DNA of 64,000 nucleotides from Gorsachius magnificus (taxonomy: Eukaryota; Chordata; Aves; Pelecaniformes; Ardeidae): positions 68,606,612-68,670,611 of the forward strand of contig CM067084.1 in assembly GCA_034008185.1 (NCBI GenBank). Direction: 5' to 3'. The position numbers and the translations under genes were made by a program. Below are positions 36,911-47,136 of the stretch, in pieces. The notes under the pieces were generated by a model. It was given only the letters and a program-made list of their open reading frames with translations. It did not search any database and was not told where the DNA came from. The number at the start of each line of letters is the position of its first letter. Position 1 is the first letter of the stretch.

Positions 36911-36965
36911 TAGAGTAGAGTAGAGTAGAATAGAATAGAATAGAATAGAATAGAACAGAATAGAA
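36911..36965. repeat. (TAGAA/TAGAG)11 pentanucleotide microsatellite
   Basis: There are eleven consecutive five-base units: three TAGAG, six TAGAA, one CAGAA and one TAGAA. It abuts the CR1 3' terminus that follows and probably expanded from the short 'atagaat' repeats at the CR1 end. Length polymorphism is likely. Confidence 0.95.
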
Positions 36966-37060
36966 TATTTCAGTTGGAAGAGGCCTAGAGTGATGCTTAA
37001 ACCACAGAGCCCGTTCTCATGCCTGAACTGAGAACTTGACTACAGCTGAATGCTTCTAAC
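36961..37060 (-). mobile_element. CR1 LINE 3' end fragment
   Basis: 'tagaatatttcagttggaag' followed by 'aggcctagagtgatg' is the reverse complement of one CR1 subfamily's 3' terminus ('...cttccaactgaaatattcta'). Beyond about 37060 the match fades. It is oriented opposite to STK32B. Confidence 0.7.
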
Positions 37061-37064
37061 TCCT

Positions 37065-39580
37065 TACGCTGCTTGAGCGTTCCCCTGGGAACCAATCTGA
37101 CCCTGCCTCTGAACACTTCTTGGTGAGCTGGGAAAACAGTAAGAATGGTGTTTGACTCTCACTGATACCCACTTCGAAATCCCACTGCCTCTCGATGAGT
37201 GTGCTGTGCCCTGCCCTCGTCTCCACGACGGCAGGAAGAACACACAGCAGCAAACGTGACCCTTCGCAGGAAAGAAGAAACCAGAAGTAACCACCTCTGT
37301 ATGGGGACCCTAATGGTTTCCAAGGAGGGGGACTATTTTTAACCCATCACCTTTGCTTTTAAAGTAGTCATAAAGATAGGAGATACTAGTTAATAACTTG
37401 TTTGTTAACGTGGGGTAGTAGTCAAACACAAAAATGTCGGTGTAAACACTCTGCAATTTACAAATATTAGGATATCAACAGGGTGTGCTTTGAAATCAAG
37501 AACTGTAAGGTCACCCTGTAAGTCTCATCAGAAGCATTTTAATACAAAAGCTGTAATCACAGAATTGGTGGCTTTAAACTGCTGAATTCCCTAAGAGAAA
37601 TTTTATAACGCAAAGGAGTGTAATCACGTTTGATTTTCTTTATTGCTAACTCTGCATGGAGATCTGAAAAAAATCACTATTAATCTAAGCCAGGCCTTAA
37701 ATGAAAATGTAAAACAATATCTTAAAATTATGTTCATGCTGATTGCAGCTTCTCATTTACAGGGGGAAAAAAAGCTCTATTAGGCTGTCCTTTTTCCCTA
37801 CCGTGTTTTCTGCATAGGCTACGCAGTATAAACGTGTTTTTAAGGTTAGAACTTGGTTTATCTCAAGCAAATCCTGATCATATTTCAGGAGAACAGATAA
37901 GAATGAGAAGATGGATTTGATTCTGGTCTTGCAAGACTTACAAACTCTGACTGCTTGTAGCTTAGAAATCTCTGTCCCAGAAGAGTAAATATTTAATTGT
38001 TCTGAAAACGTTCAGGCTTCAGAGAGCTTCACTGATATGCATGATATTATGATTTAGAATTTCAGATTTATTTCTGGTTTACAGAAGCAATTGGAAAAAC
38101 ACATGAGTAATTGCTCCTGAAGAGCTGTTGCTAAATTCGGAGCAGATGCAGTGGAATTCATGTTGTTCTGGGTAGCATCAAAAATAAAGATACTGAAGTT
38201 ATGCATCTGTTCAGAGTTTAGCACACATTCAGTGTTCCAGAGGACAAAGGGGAGCCCAGGACCACGTGAATAAGCAGCCTATGTATTCAAGGCTTGATAC
38301 TACTCACATTGAAGGTACTGGAAAATTGCCATTGGTTTCCTTGAGTTTTTGCTGGGCCTTAAGCGTGTGCCTAGAGCCTTGACACTCTCTGTTCCAGTGG
38401 GCACGATTATGAAAGCAGCATTTGATTTAACCACAGAAATGCTGATGCTCCCAGGAAGCTGGAGAGTGGGGTACGAACAAATCTTCATTCAGAGCAAAAG
38501 CACCGGAACAATGAATGCATTGTGTTGCCTTCAGAATAGAAAACCCCCAAATTCTTGTCAAACAATCATTTTTTTTGTGTATTTATACAGAAAATGACTG
38601 TGAAGGATAATGTCTGTCACTATCCAAGTGCAGGAGTTATAGCGGAACATAATGTTATCAATTAAAAAACCATGAATGAATGGCTCATCAATACTTTATT
38701 AATATATGTTAATTTTTCACATCTCACACTAACACAGCATGCAGTTTGTCTTGCCTCCTAGGTATGCTGATATTTAAACATAAGCCAGAGGTGTGCACAA
38801 ATCAAGGACAAATCGGTTGAAAAGCTATGATAACCCATACAGGAGTCAAAAAGACACATCAGTCCAGGTCTGACTAATTAATGACTGGAGGCAACTGATT
38901 GCTCTGTGAAGTGTCAGAACTCTTTTAGTTCACGGTGGACCTTGTCATATGAAATTGTGAAAGACATTGCAGAAGACTTGTTAGACTTTTGGTCTACATG
39001 GAGGGAGTCAGATGTAAGAAAGAAAGAGAGTAACTCTCAGAGACAGTTTTGAGTAATTTTTTATGAATTTGTGTTTTCTGCATGCAAAGCAATCCCAGAC
39101 TGCTCCTGCTCATTTCCTGTCTGTATTCTATGGATGTGGTTTTTGTGTGTGAAATGATTGGCCTGGAGGTTTACTGACAAACTCCTTCTTCCCATTATTT
39201 GGAAGGTCACTTTAAAATACTTTCACAAGAATTTAAGCAATTACATTAACGTGCTGTAAGCCCTTAGCTCAGGTAGAAGGTAACTCTTATCAGGCACGGA
39301 GTTGGACTTGGGGACCATAATAATGTAAATGTATATATTTTTACCTGTTGCCCTTTGGAGCAAGTCTCACAAGTAATTGTTTCTGCTCCACCTCAGAAGT
39401 CGCTAACGGTAGCACTTCTGGAAGGGAGTAGCACAGCTGTTTCTGTGTGTGAATCCCAAGAGCAGCCCTAGGAAGGCCTCGCTACTCGCTGTGTAGCCGA
39501 GGATTTGTGTCGGACCTTGGCGTTTCTGGTGGTTTTCCCTGATGCACTCTTACAGCGGCGTCATTTCAAGAGACACGTGT
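37065..39580. other. STK32B: Intergenic stretch 5' of STK32B
   Basis: AT-leaning sequence with no recognised exon. Base composition shifts only at about 39.55 kb, where the microsatellite and CpG island begin. Distal STK32B promoter elements might be present but are not identifiable. Confidence 0.45.
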
Positions 39581-39670
39581 TGGGGGTGGGTGGGTGTGTA
39601 TGTGTATATATGCATGGATGGATGTATGGATGGATGTACGCACGAATGTACGCACGGACACACACACGTG
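39581..39670. repeat. Compound microsatellite at CpG-island edge
   Basis: A G/T-rich run (tgggtgggtgtgtatgtg) is followed by ATGGATGG-type and ATGTACGCACG-type units and a short (CA)n. The flanking 'acacgtgt' (39573-39580) and the terminal 'cacacacacgtg' are mutually complementary, so the whole can fold back. It lies about 1.0 kb upstream of the STK32B start codon. Confidence 0.85.
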
Positions 39671-40113
39671 CTTACTGCACCGCCAGAAAAGCCGATCCCG
39701 AAGCTCCCCCACCCGCCACCGTTCCGCCAGGTCCGCCCGGGGGACACCCCCGTCCCGCCGGCAGGTGGCGCTGTGGGGCCGGGGCGCCCCGCCCCCCCCC
39801 GCGCCCCGCCCCCGCCCGCCCGGGCCCCGCCCCCCCCGGCCCCCGCCCCCCCCGGCGCCCCCCCCCCGCCGGTCTCCCAGCGGTCCGGGGGCGGCCCCCG
39901 CGGAAGGGAGGAGGGGAGGGAATTTCTCTCTTTTTCTCCCTTTTCCCCTCCGTACACTCAGCCAAGTTCGGTCAACTGGTCGCGTCCCTCCGCGCTGCCG
40001 CGTGTGAACCCCCCCACGTCCGGAGGCTAAAAAAAAATCGCCTCGACCCGAGGCAGCGCTTACCCCTCCCAGCCCCTCACCCGCCTCGGGTCCCGGGAGC
40101 CCTCAGCTGCCGC

Positions 40114-40147
40114 TGCCGGGTGCCGGGTACCGGTGCCGGTACCGGCC
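40114..40147. repeat. (RCCGGT)n short tandem repeat
   Basis: Five to six units of about six bases (ccgggt, gccgggt, accggt, gccggt, accggc) form a near-palindromic GC-rich array about 550 bp upstream of the STK32B start codon. Confidence 0.75.
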
Positions 40148-40640
40148 GGCGGGAGCAGGTCCGTGCCCCCCCCCCGACAGCGCCGGCGGGGCGGCGGGCA
40201 GCGCGGGGCGCGGGTGCCGGCCCCTGTGCCGGGGCAGGAGCGGGGGCTCCGCGCTCCCCAGCGTGGGTCTGGCAGGAGGCAAAGCGGAGGGAGGATCCGC
40301 GAGGATCCAGGTAGATCCAGCTTTTACCGCTTACCAAAAGCCACCAGCAGCAGGACCTCCGCCTCCTCCCTCCCCACACCGTCCCTCCCCCGCCCCCCCC
40401 GTCCCTCCCTCCTCCCCTAACGCCCTCCCTCCCCTGCCCCTCCGCGATGAGAGACGGGCCAGCTCGGTGCGCGCCAGCCAGCAGCGGGCTCTGCCAGGGG
40501 CAGGCGGATCGCTTTCATGTCGCAGGGTGACCGCTAGCCCTGCGCAGGCTCCCCCGGGCGGGCCGGGGCCGGGGAGGCGGCGGGGGCGGCGGGCGGGCAG
40601 CTGCCCCGGCGCCGGGGTGCCTGCCGGCGCGCCCCGCGGG

Positions 40641-40679
40641 ATGCTGGCGGCGGGGGATGCGGAGCCGGCGGCGGAGTAA
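40641..40679 (+). CDS. Upstream ORF in STK32B 5' leader
   Basis: ATG at 40641 opens a 12-codon frame (MLAAGDAEPAAE) that stops with TAA at 40677-40679. Only one base separates the stop from the STK32B start codon at 40681. If transcribed, it could reduce translation or feed reinitiation. The ATG context is GGGATGC (G at -3, C at +4), so it is moderate. Its presence in mRNA depends on the unmapped transcription start. Confidence 0.45.
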   Translation: MLAAGDAEPAAE

Positions 40680-40680
40680 G

Positions 40681-40732
40681 ATGGGGGGCAGCCACTCCCA
40701 CCGGGCGCCCGTCTTCGACGAGAACGAGGACG
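40681..40732 (+). CDS. STK32B: STK32B coding exon 1 (serine/threonine kinase 32B, YANK2)
   Basis: Exon 1 encodes the N-terminal 17 codons MGGSHSHRAPVFDENED plus one base of the next codon, then a GTGAGT donor at 40733. This start matches the family N-terminus (human begins MGGNHSHK and continues PPVFDENE), and the phase-1 splice after the acidic cluster agrees with it. The start codon has A at -3 and G at +4 (strong context). Gly2 with Ser6 fits an N-myristoylation signal, which is an inference. The kinase domain lies in downstream exons outside this window. An in-frame ATG at 40657 would add eight residues (MRSRRRSK) and is considered unlikely as the main start. STK32B is a poorly characterised AGC-like protein kinase. 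The divergent neighbour CYTL1 supports the 32B rather than the 32A paralogue. Confidence 0.92.
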
Positions 40733-43479
40733 GTGAGTGCGGAGCTGTCCGCGGTACCGCGCCCTCCCCGCCCGGCCCCGCCGGCCCGCGGCGCCCTCCC
40801 CCGGGCGGGGGTCGGCCGGCCCGGTCCCCCCGGGGCACCCCGGAACAGATCCTCCGGCGGGCGGTCTGGTGCGGGGCGCGCTGCCCGGGGAGGGGGGAGG
40901 GAGAGCCCGCCTTTGTTTGGCCGTTCCCACCGGCTGCGGGGTATTTGCTTTTAGCCGAGCTCACCTGAAGCCCAGCACAGCGTCGCTCGGGGTCCGAGCA
41001 CATGGGCAGGTGACTCGGTGCACGCGTTGTGAACGGGCGCCCTTTTGGAGGTGGATGCCCGCTTCTTTGTCTTGATCTATAGTCGGCTCTTTGCCCACCC
41101 GCCCAGTTTAAGTGGTGATGTCTCTCTTAGTCAGTGTACTTCTTCCGTCACCTTTACTTTCTGAAACTTTTTTCAGCTTGTTCTATTACTCTTGATATTT
41201 TTCTCCCTGCCTAGGTAATGTGCCATAAGAAAGTGTATCTTGTAAAGTTTTTGGAAGGCAATGGAAAAGTTTGCGTAAAACGTGGTGTTTCTTCACTATT
41301 TATGCATTTCCGTGTCATTTTCATAGGTGGCTCATATTTAACTGGAATTACGTGACTGCCTTTCGATTAGAAGCATTTTGGCTTTTGAAACAAAGAGAAC
41401 GCTGCGCTCTTAGGAAGCAGATATTTATGTATTATCACTAGAAGGGTTTTTAATGTTACTTATGGGATAGATGTTGTTGCCTATCTGGTTTATTTATGCT
41501 TAATTTTGAGTATATTCCTTTCCCAGTAGTTCCCAATGTATTTTGTTAGGAGGTGATTGTGTCTCAGTAGACTATCTCATTGTTTTGGCTTTCTTCCGTA
41601 TATATTCAGCACACACGGAGGTACTTGTATTGTTTTGGTATTAGGGAGGAAATATATTAAATGCATGTAAAGTGCTTAAAAGGTTGAGTACACATTTACT
41701 TGCGTTTAAGACAAATTATCATTTCCTATTCCTTGACAAAGCTTGAAGAGGTATTTGACGAGGTTTGGTTTACAGGACTCCATTGTTTGTGTGGAGAACG
41801 GGACAGATTATCCACTCTGTGCATTGTGGTGCAATAGCTGTGATTTTCTTGTATTGATATAAAATTTCAGTCATTTGCCATAAATCATGCTATGGAAATG
41901 AGTGAGAGAAAAAGAACGCCACCCCCCATACCTCCCCCCCAGGTAAAATCTTGATCATGCGCCATTAGTCTTGTCAGCCTTGAGGGAGCTCACCAAGAAA
42001 TACCCAAGAGTGAAAGCACGGTGTTAATCTTGTCCGTACACCCTAAGGTAAAAAATCAGCCATGCCTCTGCCTTGGTGAGACTTGTGATTGGGCTCTCCT
42101 GAGTTAGAATTTTCCAAGAATTATTACCACTTTTTTTTTTCCCCCATGAGATAAGGCTGTGGTCAGTTTTTGAACAAAATGAACAAAGTTCAATACTAAA
42201 TTACTGCAGAGAAGACTTCATGCCACTTAGTTCTTTTTTCCCTCAGGAAAACATTTCTGTAGTGCAGCCATTATTAATACCTAATAAGAAAAAGCACATA
42301 AAGTATTTATGGGTTTCTGTTAGGTCATTATTTATTCTTTGCCTGATTTTGTCTTCTTTTGTTCTGTTTTTCTCCCCCATGATGAATATTCCTAAGATGA
42401 TCTCTTGTTTTCCTCTTACAATATTATGCTTAGCACAACCACCTAGTTCAGAAGAGCCTATTGCTTTTGGAACAATAACCTATTTTCTATACTACTTACA
42501 AATTATTGTTCAGGATGGCATTTTCCCAAGTACCTAGAAAATATATGAAAATATCGCCTCTTTGAAAATATATCTGACAAGGTTTAATCCAAAATCAAGC
42601 TGTATTTCATATTCCCACTAGGAGCTACAGGACTCACTGCTTTCCACAATATTGGACTCAATACACAATTAAAATAAAAAAATAAAAAAAAAAAAGAGAA
42701 AGTATCACAAGAGAAAGAAGATTTGTTTCTTCAGATGAGTATAATTTTACTCAAGAACGACAGCGCTTATCCGTTCAAAGAGAACTGGAATAAACGAGTT
42801 GTGTATGGATATGTAGGCATAGTAGAAACTGAGCTATTTAGTGTATTGTGTGTAATGTCACAGCTGCCTCTTAACGTGAGGGAAACAAGCAGAAAAAAGC
42901 ACTCTCATTTTGTGTCTGTACAGGTTAACGATGGTTGTAGCAGAAAACACAAATTTTGAAAGAACAGGTCTAAACCCACTTATTGTCACTTTGTAAATCA
43001 TAGAAAAAAGTTATTTATGCAGTGTACCGCTTAACAAAGAGCTGTATGGAAAAGGTGTGAGGCAAGCACCCAGGCACTGCCTGACAAGCCTGCAGCGTAC
43101 CTGCTCCAGAGTTACAGCTCGTGCTTTCTGTCTAACGAGAGTAGGGGTTGATCCAGTGAGATCTAAAAACTCAAAGTTTGTAGACTCCCCACCAGGCTTA
43201 GGACACTGAGAAGGAATCCAGCCAGAAGGCTGGACCACATGCTGTAAATCCCCACTGATCACAGACAGCATAACACATTGTTATCATATGCTGATCCTCT
43301 AAAGGCCATAATACGTACTGTTTTTAAACTAGCTATATTTGTTCTGTGTGTTCTATCTTCATTAGACGGATCTTTCTTCCAGAGCTTCACTCTTTGAATG
43401 GTCAGAAACATCTGTTTTCCTGATTAAATTATTCTTAACCTATTTATAAGATTTATATTTATTTCAACTTCTTTGTTAG

Positions 43480-44345
43480 CTTAAACAGCTCTCCACCCTC
43501 CATGATGCATTGACAGACAGCAGAAATGTCCCTTCTCACTCTGATTTGTAAGAAAACCTCTTCTGGTTTTCCCTTATTTCTACTGCTTTTTCATTCCCTG
43601 TGCCCCTCATCTGCTTGCATTTGAATCTGTCTTGGTTGCACCCAGATAATCCAAATTATGCACAGAATTGCAGGTGAGTTTTCACCAGGACCTTGTGCTG
43701 GAACCAATACTTCCTGATCTCTGCTGGAAACAACTTTTCTGGTGCAGTCTGCTACTAGGTATGCCCCTCTTGTGGACATATCGTGTGGACAGATCAGTCA
43801 CCTGTCATCAGTCAGCCCACCAGTGCCCTGCTCAGGAATTTCCACTGATGAGCTCCAATCTACAGCAGAAATTTTTGGGGTTCCTATGTACATGACCTTG
43901 CATTTTGCATGACTGAATTTCAGTCCATTTCTATTTTCCATATTCTCAGATGATCTTGCCTTGTGATGCTCTGAGTCTCCGTTGCTTTCCCAATGGCTTG
44001 TATATCACCACTCTCGTCAGCTCCATGCCAGTTATCAAGTCCACTGAATGTTTTGTGTAAATATTCAGCTGGATCATTTCCAGACTTCATCTCCTTTGCT
44101 GTTAACCCTCGTCAGCCTCATAATTCGCGTTTCAGAGTAACATTTTTTCCTGTGTTACCTTGCATTCTGCCAGCTAATCCTCACCTTGTTTGGCTTTGCT
44201 TATACTTTCTTATATATCACTTCACTGAAATTGAGAGAAATGAAACCTAAGCCAGCTCTATCCATCTGCAAAATAAGTTTCTCATCGAGGAAAATATCTG
44301 GTTACTCTTGTGCAAACGACTTCTGGTAAACCCATGCTGTATTTA
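43480..44345 (-). mobile_element. Ancient CR1/L3-type LINE relic in STK32B intron 1
   Basis: The plus strand carries reverse-complement blocks of an old CR1-clade LINE: 'ccttgcattttgcatgactg' (43895-43914) followed by 'aatttcagtccatttct', and 'ggtaaacccatgctgtattt' (44325-44344). They occur in the same relative order as in ancient amniote CR1 elements. Divergence is high and no frame survives. The limits are approximate. Confidence 0.5.
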
Positions 44346-45359
44346 TCTCATTTTTTCTTCTTAGCCTAGGTTAAAGCACAACACAGCTAGGAAAAGGCGG
44401 TGAACAGAGCCCTTTGTTTGCCTAGAGCTTATACCCTGGCTACAGAAGCTCAATGGAAAAATAGGTTTCATTTCTTGATTTCTATCACTGTACAGGTCAG
44501 ATAGACAGCTAGGTCTGGGGTAGCAGCATCGCTACCTCTAATCAAAGCTAGACACTTCAATGGCGTGGAACTGTAACATTTTCTCAGACATTCAGAAAGT
44601 GGTTTCAAGCTCGATACTACTCTAATTGTGCAGCCAATCCAGCGCTCGGGTGAAAGGAAAACAGTTTCACTTTGGTTAATAGTGCTGAAGCAAAGGAATG
44701 TTGACTCTCTTTACCTCGAATATTTCTTATTCTCATAACAACTAACCCGAATGCGTGTATCCAGTACTAACACCAGGAGCGCAACGGAGTGCATCTTGCC
44801 TCATGTTCAGCTCTTCAGGAACAGCACAGTCTTCAGTTCACAAGAATGGTAGTAGGAGGGTGAGGGGAATATTCACCGCTGGTAAATGTTGTTTGCAAAT
44901 TCTCAGTAAATATCATAAGTAACAAATAGGTCACCAATAGCCCCGTGTCTGTAATGTGGATCCTTCATGCTGGATCTGCTTGACCATGCTCTGTTCAAGC
45001 TTCAATGATATTTAATAGGTGAAAGTGAAATAATAGAAAAGAGTCATTTAGCAAAGGGCTCGGGAGAGATATTACTGCTACCAAAGAGTAATAACATATT
45101 TTCCTGTGTTGTGGTAGAAGATACAGGGGAAAGGATAAGAAACAAAAGTGTTGGAGGCTGGAAGTTGGTCCTGTGAAGTGATATGGCAGTTGTCTTTGAT
45201 TACTTGGGGCTTACAAAGTCAGTTTTGCTACAGTTCCTTTCTGAAACATGTGTACTGGACTTTTAAAGAGCTTGGTTTTATTTTCAGAGTACGTGACTTT
45301 ACATTTAAAACAAATATTTATTTCCAAAGAGCCTTTCACTGAGCATCCTGAGGCTGTAG

Positions 45360-45570
45360 AGCTTGAACACTCCTTTGCAGAGGCCAGTGTGTGATGGGCT
45401 GTGCCTCCGGACTGCGGTCCTGCGAGGGGGAAATGAGGGACAGCAACACGCTGCGCTCCCTTCCGCACGGCCGGCCCCGATCCTCTGTGGAGCTGAGGTA
45501 TCTACTTAACATCAAGGGAGCGCTGAAGCTCTGCTGCCCTGCCCAAGTCATACAGCTTCATTCTGCTGTA
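45360..45570. other. GC-rich patch within STK32B intron 1
   Basis: About 200 bp of clearly raised GC and CpG content (for example 'ccttccgcacggccggcccc' at 45460-45479) sits in an AT-rich intron. Frames are open on both strands but encode nothing I recognise. It could be an intronic enhancer, an alternative promoter or an unrecognised exon. Confidence 0.4.
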
Positions 45571-46033
45571 TTGCCGTAACTACAGCGCTCGATGGGAAGA
45601 GAAGCCAGCATCCAGCCTTGGGAGTTTGAATTCGAAGTTGGCATTTAAAATTGATTTCTACCTCTCATCTTTAGAGAAGCTTTCAGCTTAAATGAAGGAT
45701 TTTACATTGTTGGCGAGTTGCAGAAAAAGTCATTATTAAATGACCAGCTGCTGAAAAGACCATCTTGTACTAAAAGCATAAAAACCAGATACAGATCCTA
45801 ACAAGAAGGCCTGCAATTAGCATGGTTCAGGTAGCTAAATTCAGCTAAATGGCTGAGTTGATACAAAGCACAGTGAAAGCTGAAGATCTATAAAAGCGAC
45901 ACGGGGAAAAATGACACACAAGGGTTTCACTTGGAACCAGTTTAAAGCAATGGCTAAATGTCAAAATGAGTCAGATCCAAACCAGACTATGCCGTGTCCA
46001 GTGATTGCCAGTGGCACGGTAGCGCGCATCAGC

Positions 46034-46127
46034 CCTCCGCCACGGAGCTGTAATGGATAACGGCGGAGGCAACCACAGAACAACTGCAAAGAGCTCGAAT
46101 GGCGAGGCTAATAACATGCTCTTTGCA
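46034..46127. repeat. Two adjacent perfect inverted repeats
   Basis: Arms cctccgcc (46034-46041) and ggcggagg (46062-46069) form one stem. Arms tgcaaagagc (46085-46094) and gctctttgca (46118-46127) form the next, only 15 bp later. The segment is GC-richer than its surroundings. Confidence 0.85.
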
Positions 46128-47056
46128 AACTAGTTGTTTCCTAAAATACAGCCCTACAGAACAGTTAAATAAAGGGATTAGAACCTAAATACCTTTTGTT
46201 AGTGAAAGTAACAAATATAGGGAGAGATCAATATTTCTGCTGGATTTTTGGTTTGTTCATGCAGTTTCTGTGGAGGGTTATGTAGCATTTTACTTTTTCC
46301 TTTGCAAAGATGAATATTCCAATTCTCTTTTAGACCTGGATTGGATAGGAATACCACATAGTGACTTAAAAATGCTCTAAGGCAGTTCTGTGTCAAAAAA
46401 ATGGATAAAACACAGCTGTTGAAGGAATTATTTTATAGTGGATATTAAGGTTTCAGATAAATAAGATCCAGACCACTGGATTTTTATTTTTTGTTTTATG
46501 ACCATGTTGAATTATATACAATTTTATTTTCCACTTGTTGAAGTTTAGACATGAAGTCATCATGAGGTATAGTGCAATACATTTCAGAAACCCTAATGCT
46601 GGTGTCTGTACGAACTCAGAACAAAATAGTGATCAGTGTTGAGCTTGCAGTTACAGCACGGTATGAGACAGCAGGGGAATATAGATAGAAAGGAGAGCAA
46701 GAAGACCAATATGATAATTCCAGGCAGTCACCGAGGTACCAGCTGCCAAACTGTTGTCAAGAGTTTGAATGGTCCCTGACAAAGGAGGTTCAGAAAGAAT
46801 ATCGTGGCATTGCAACCACCATCAGCCATTACCTTCCTGACTCAGTCTTCTTAAAGCTTTGGTACAATGTATGCAAATAATGTCTTCAGACACTACATGA
46901 TAGCTATAGGTGAAGTTTAATACTAGATCATGGATTTCCTCTAAAGAAAAACAGGATGAATCTGGCACTTCCATCTTAGCTTCTGGCTCCCTCAAATAAG
47001 CTGCACCTCTGTTCTCCCATCTGACTGTCCTAAAAATGTTGTGCAATATCTGATTT

Positions 47057-47136
47057 ACCTCACACGGTCAGGATTAGAACGAAGACTCTTTCAAAGACCT
47101 CACATGGTCAGGATTAGAACCAAGACTCTTTCAAGG
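47057..47136. repeat. 40-bp tandem duplication
   Basis: Two head-to-tail copies with period 40 (47057-47096 and 47097-47136) differ at only about three or four positions. Each contains 'ggtcaggattagaac' and 'aagactctttcaa'. The low divergence implies a recent duplication. Confidence 0.92.

Larger units (their letters stand above)
39690..40990. promoter_or_regulatory. STK32B: CpG island / STK32B promoter region
   Basis: There is an abrupt switch to very GC-rich, CpG-dense DNA spanning the 5' flank, 5' UTR, exon 1 and the start of intron 1 of STK32B. No TATA box is evident, consistent with a dispersed CpG-island promoter. The transcription start cannot be placed from sequence. Long frames on both strands across it (up to 269 codons) are artefacts of low stop-codon frequency in GC-rich DNA. 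The 39,780-39,870 part consists of long C runs (G runs on the minus strand). Confidence 0.9.

Noticed and set aside
39505..40679. Very long open frames (up to 269 codons) on both strands of the CpG island
   Set aside because: They are Pro/Arg/Gly/Ala-rich, overlap each other in several frames and follow from low stop-codon frequency in GC-rich DNA; none matches a family.
40331..40930. 199-codon minus-strand frame antisense to STK32B exon 1
   Set aside because: It has a composition-driven protein (Pro/Gly/Arg) with no domain, and is a shadow of the CpG island.
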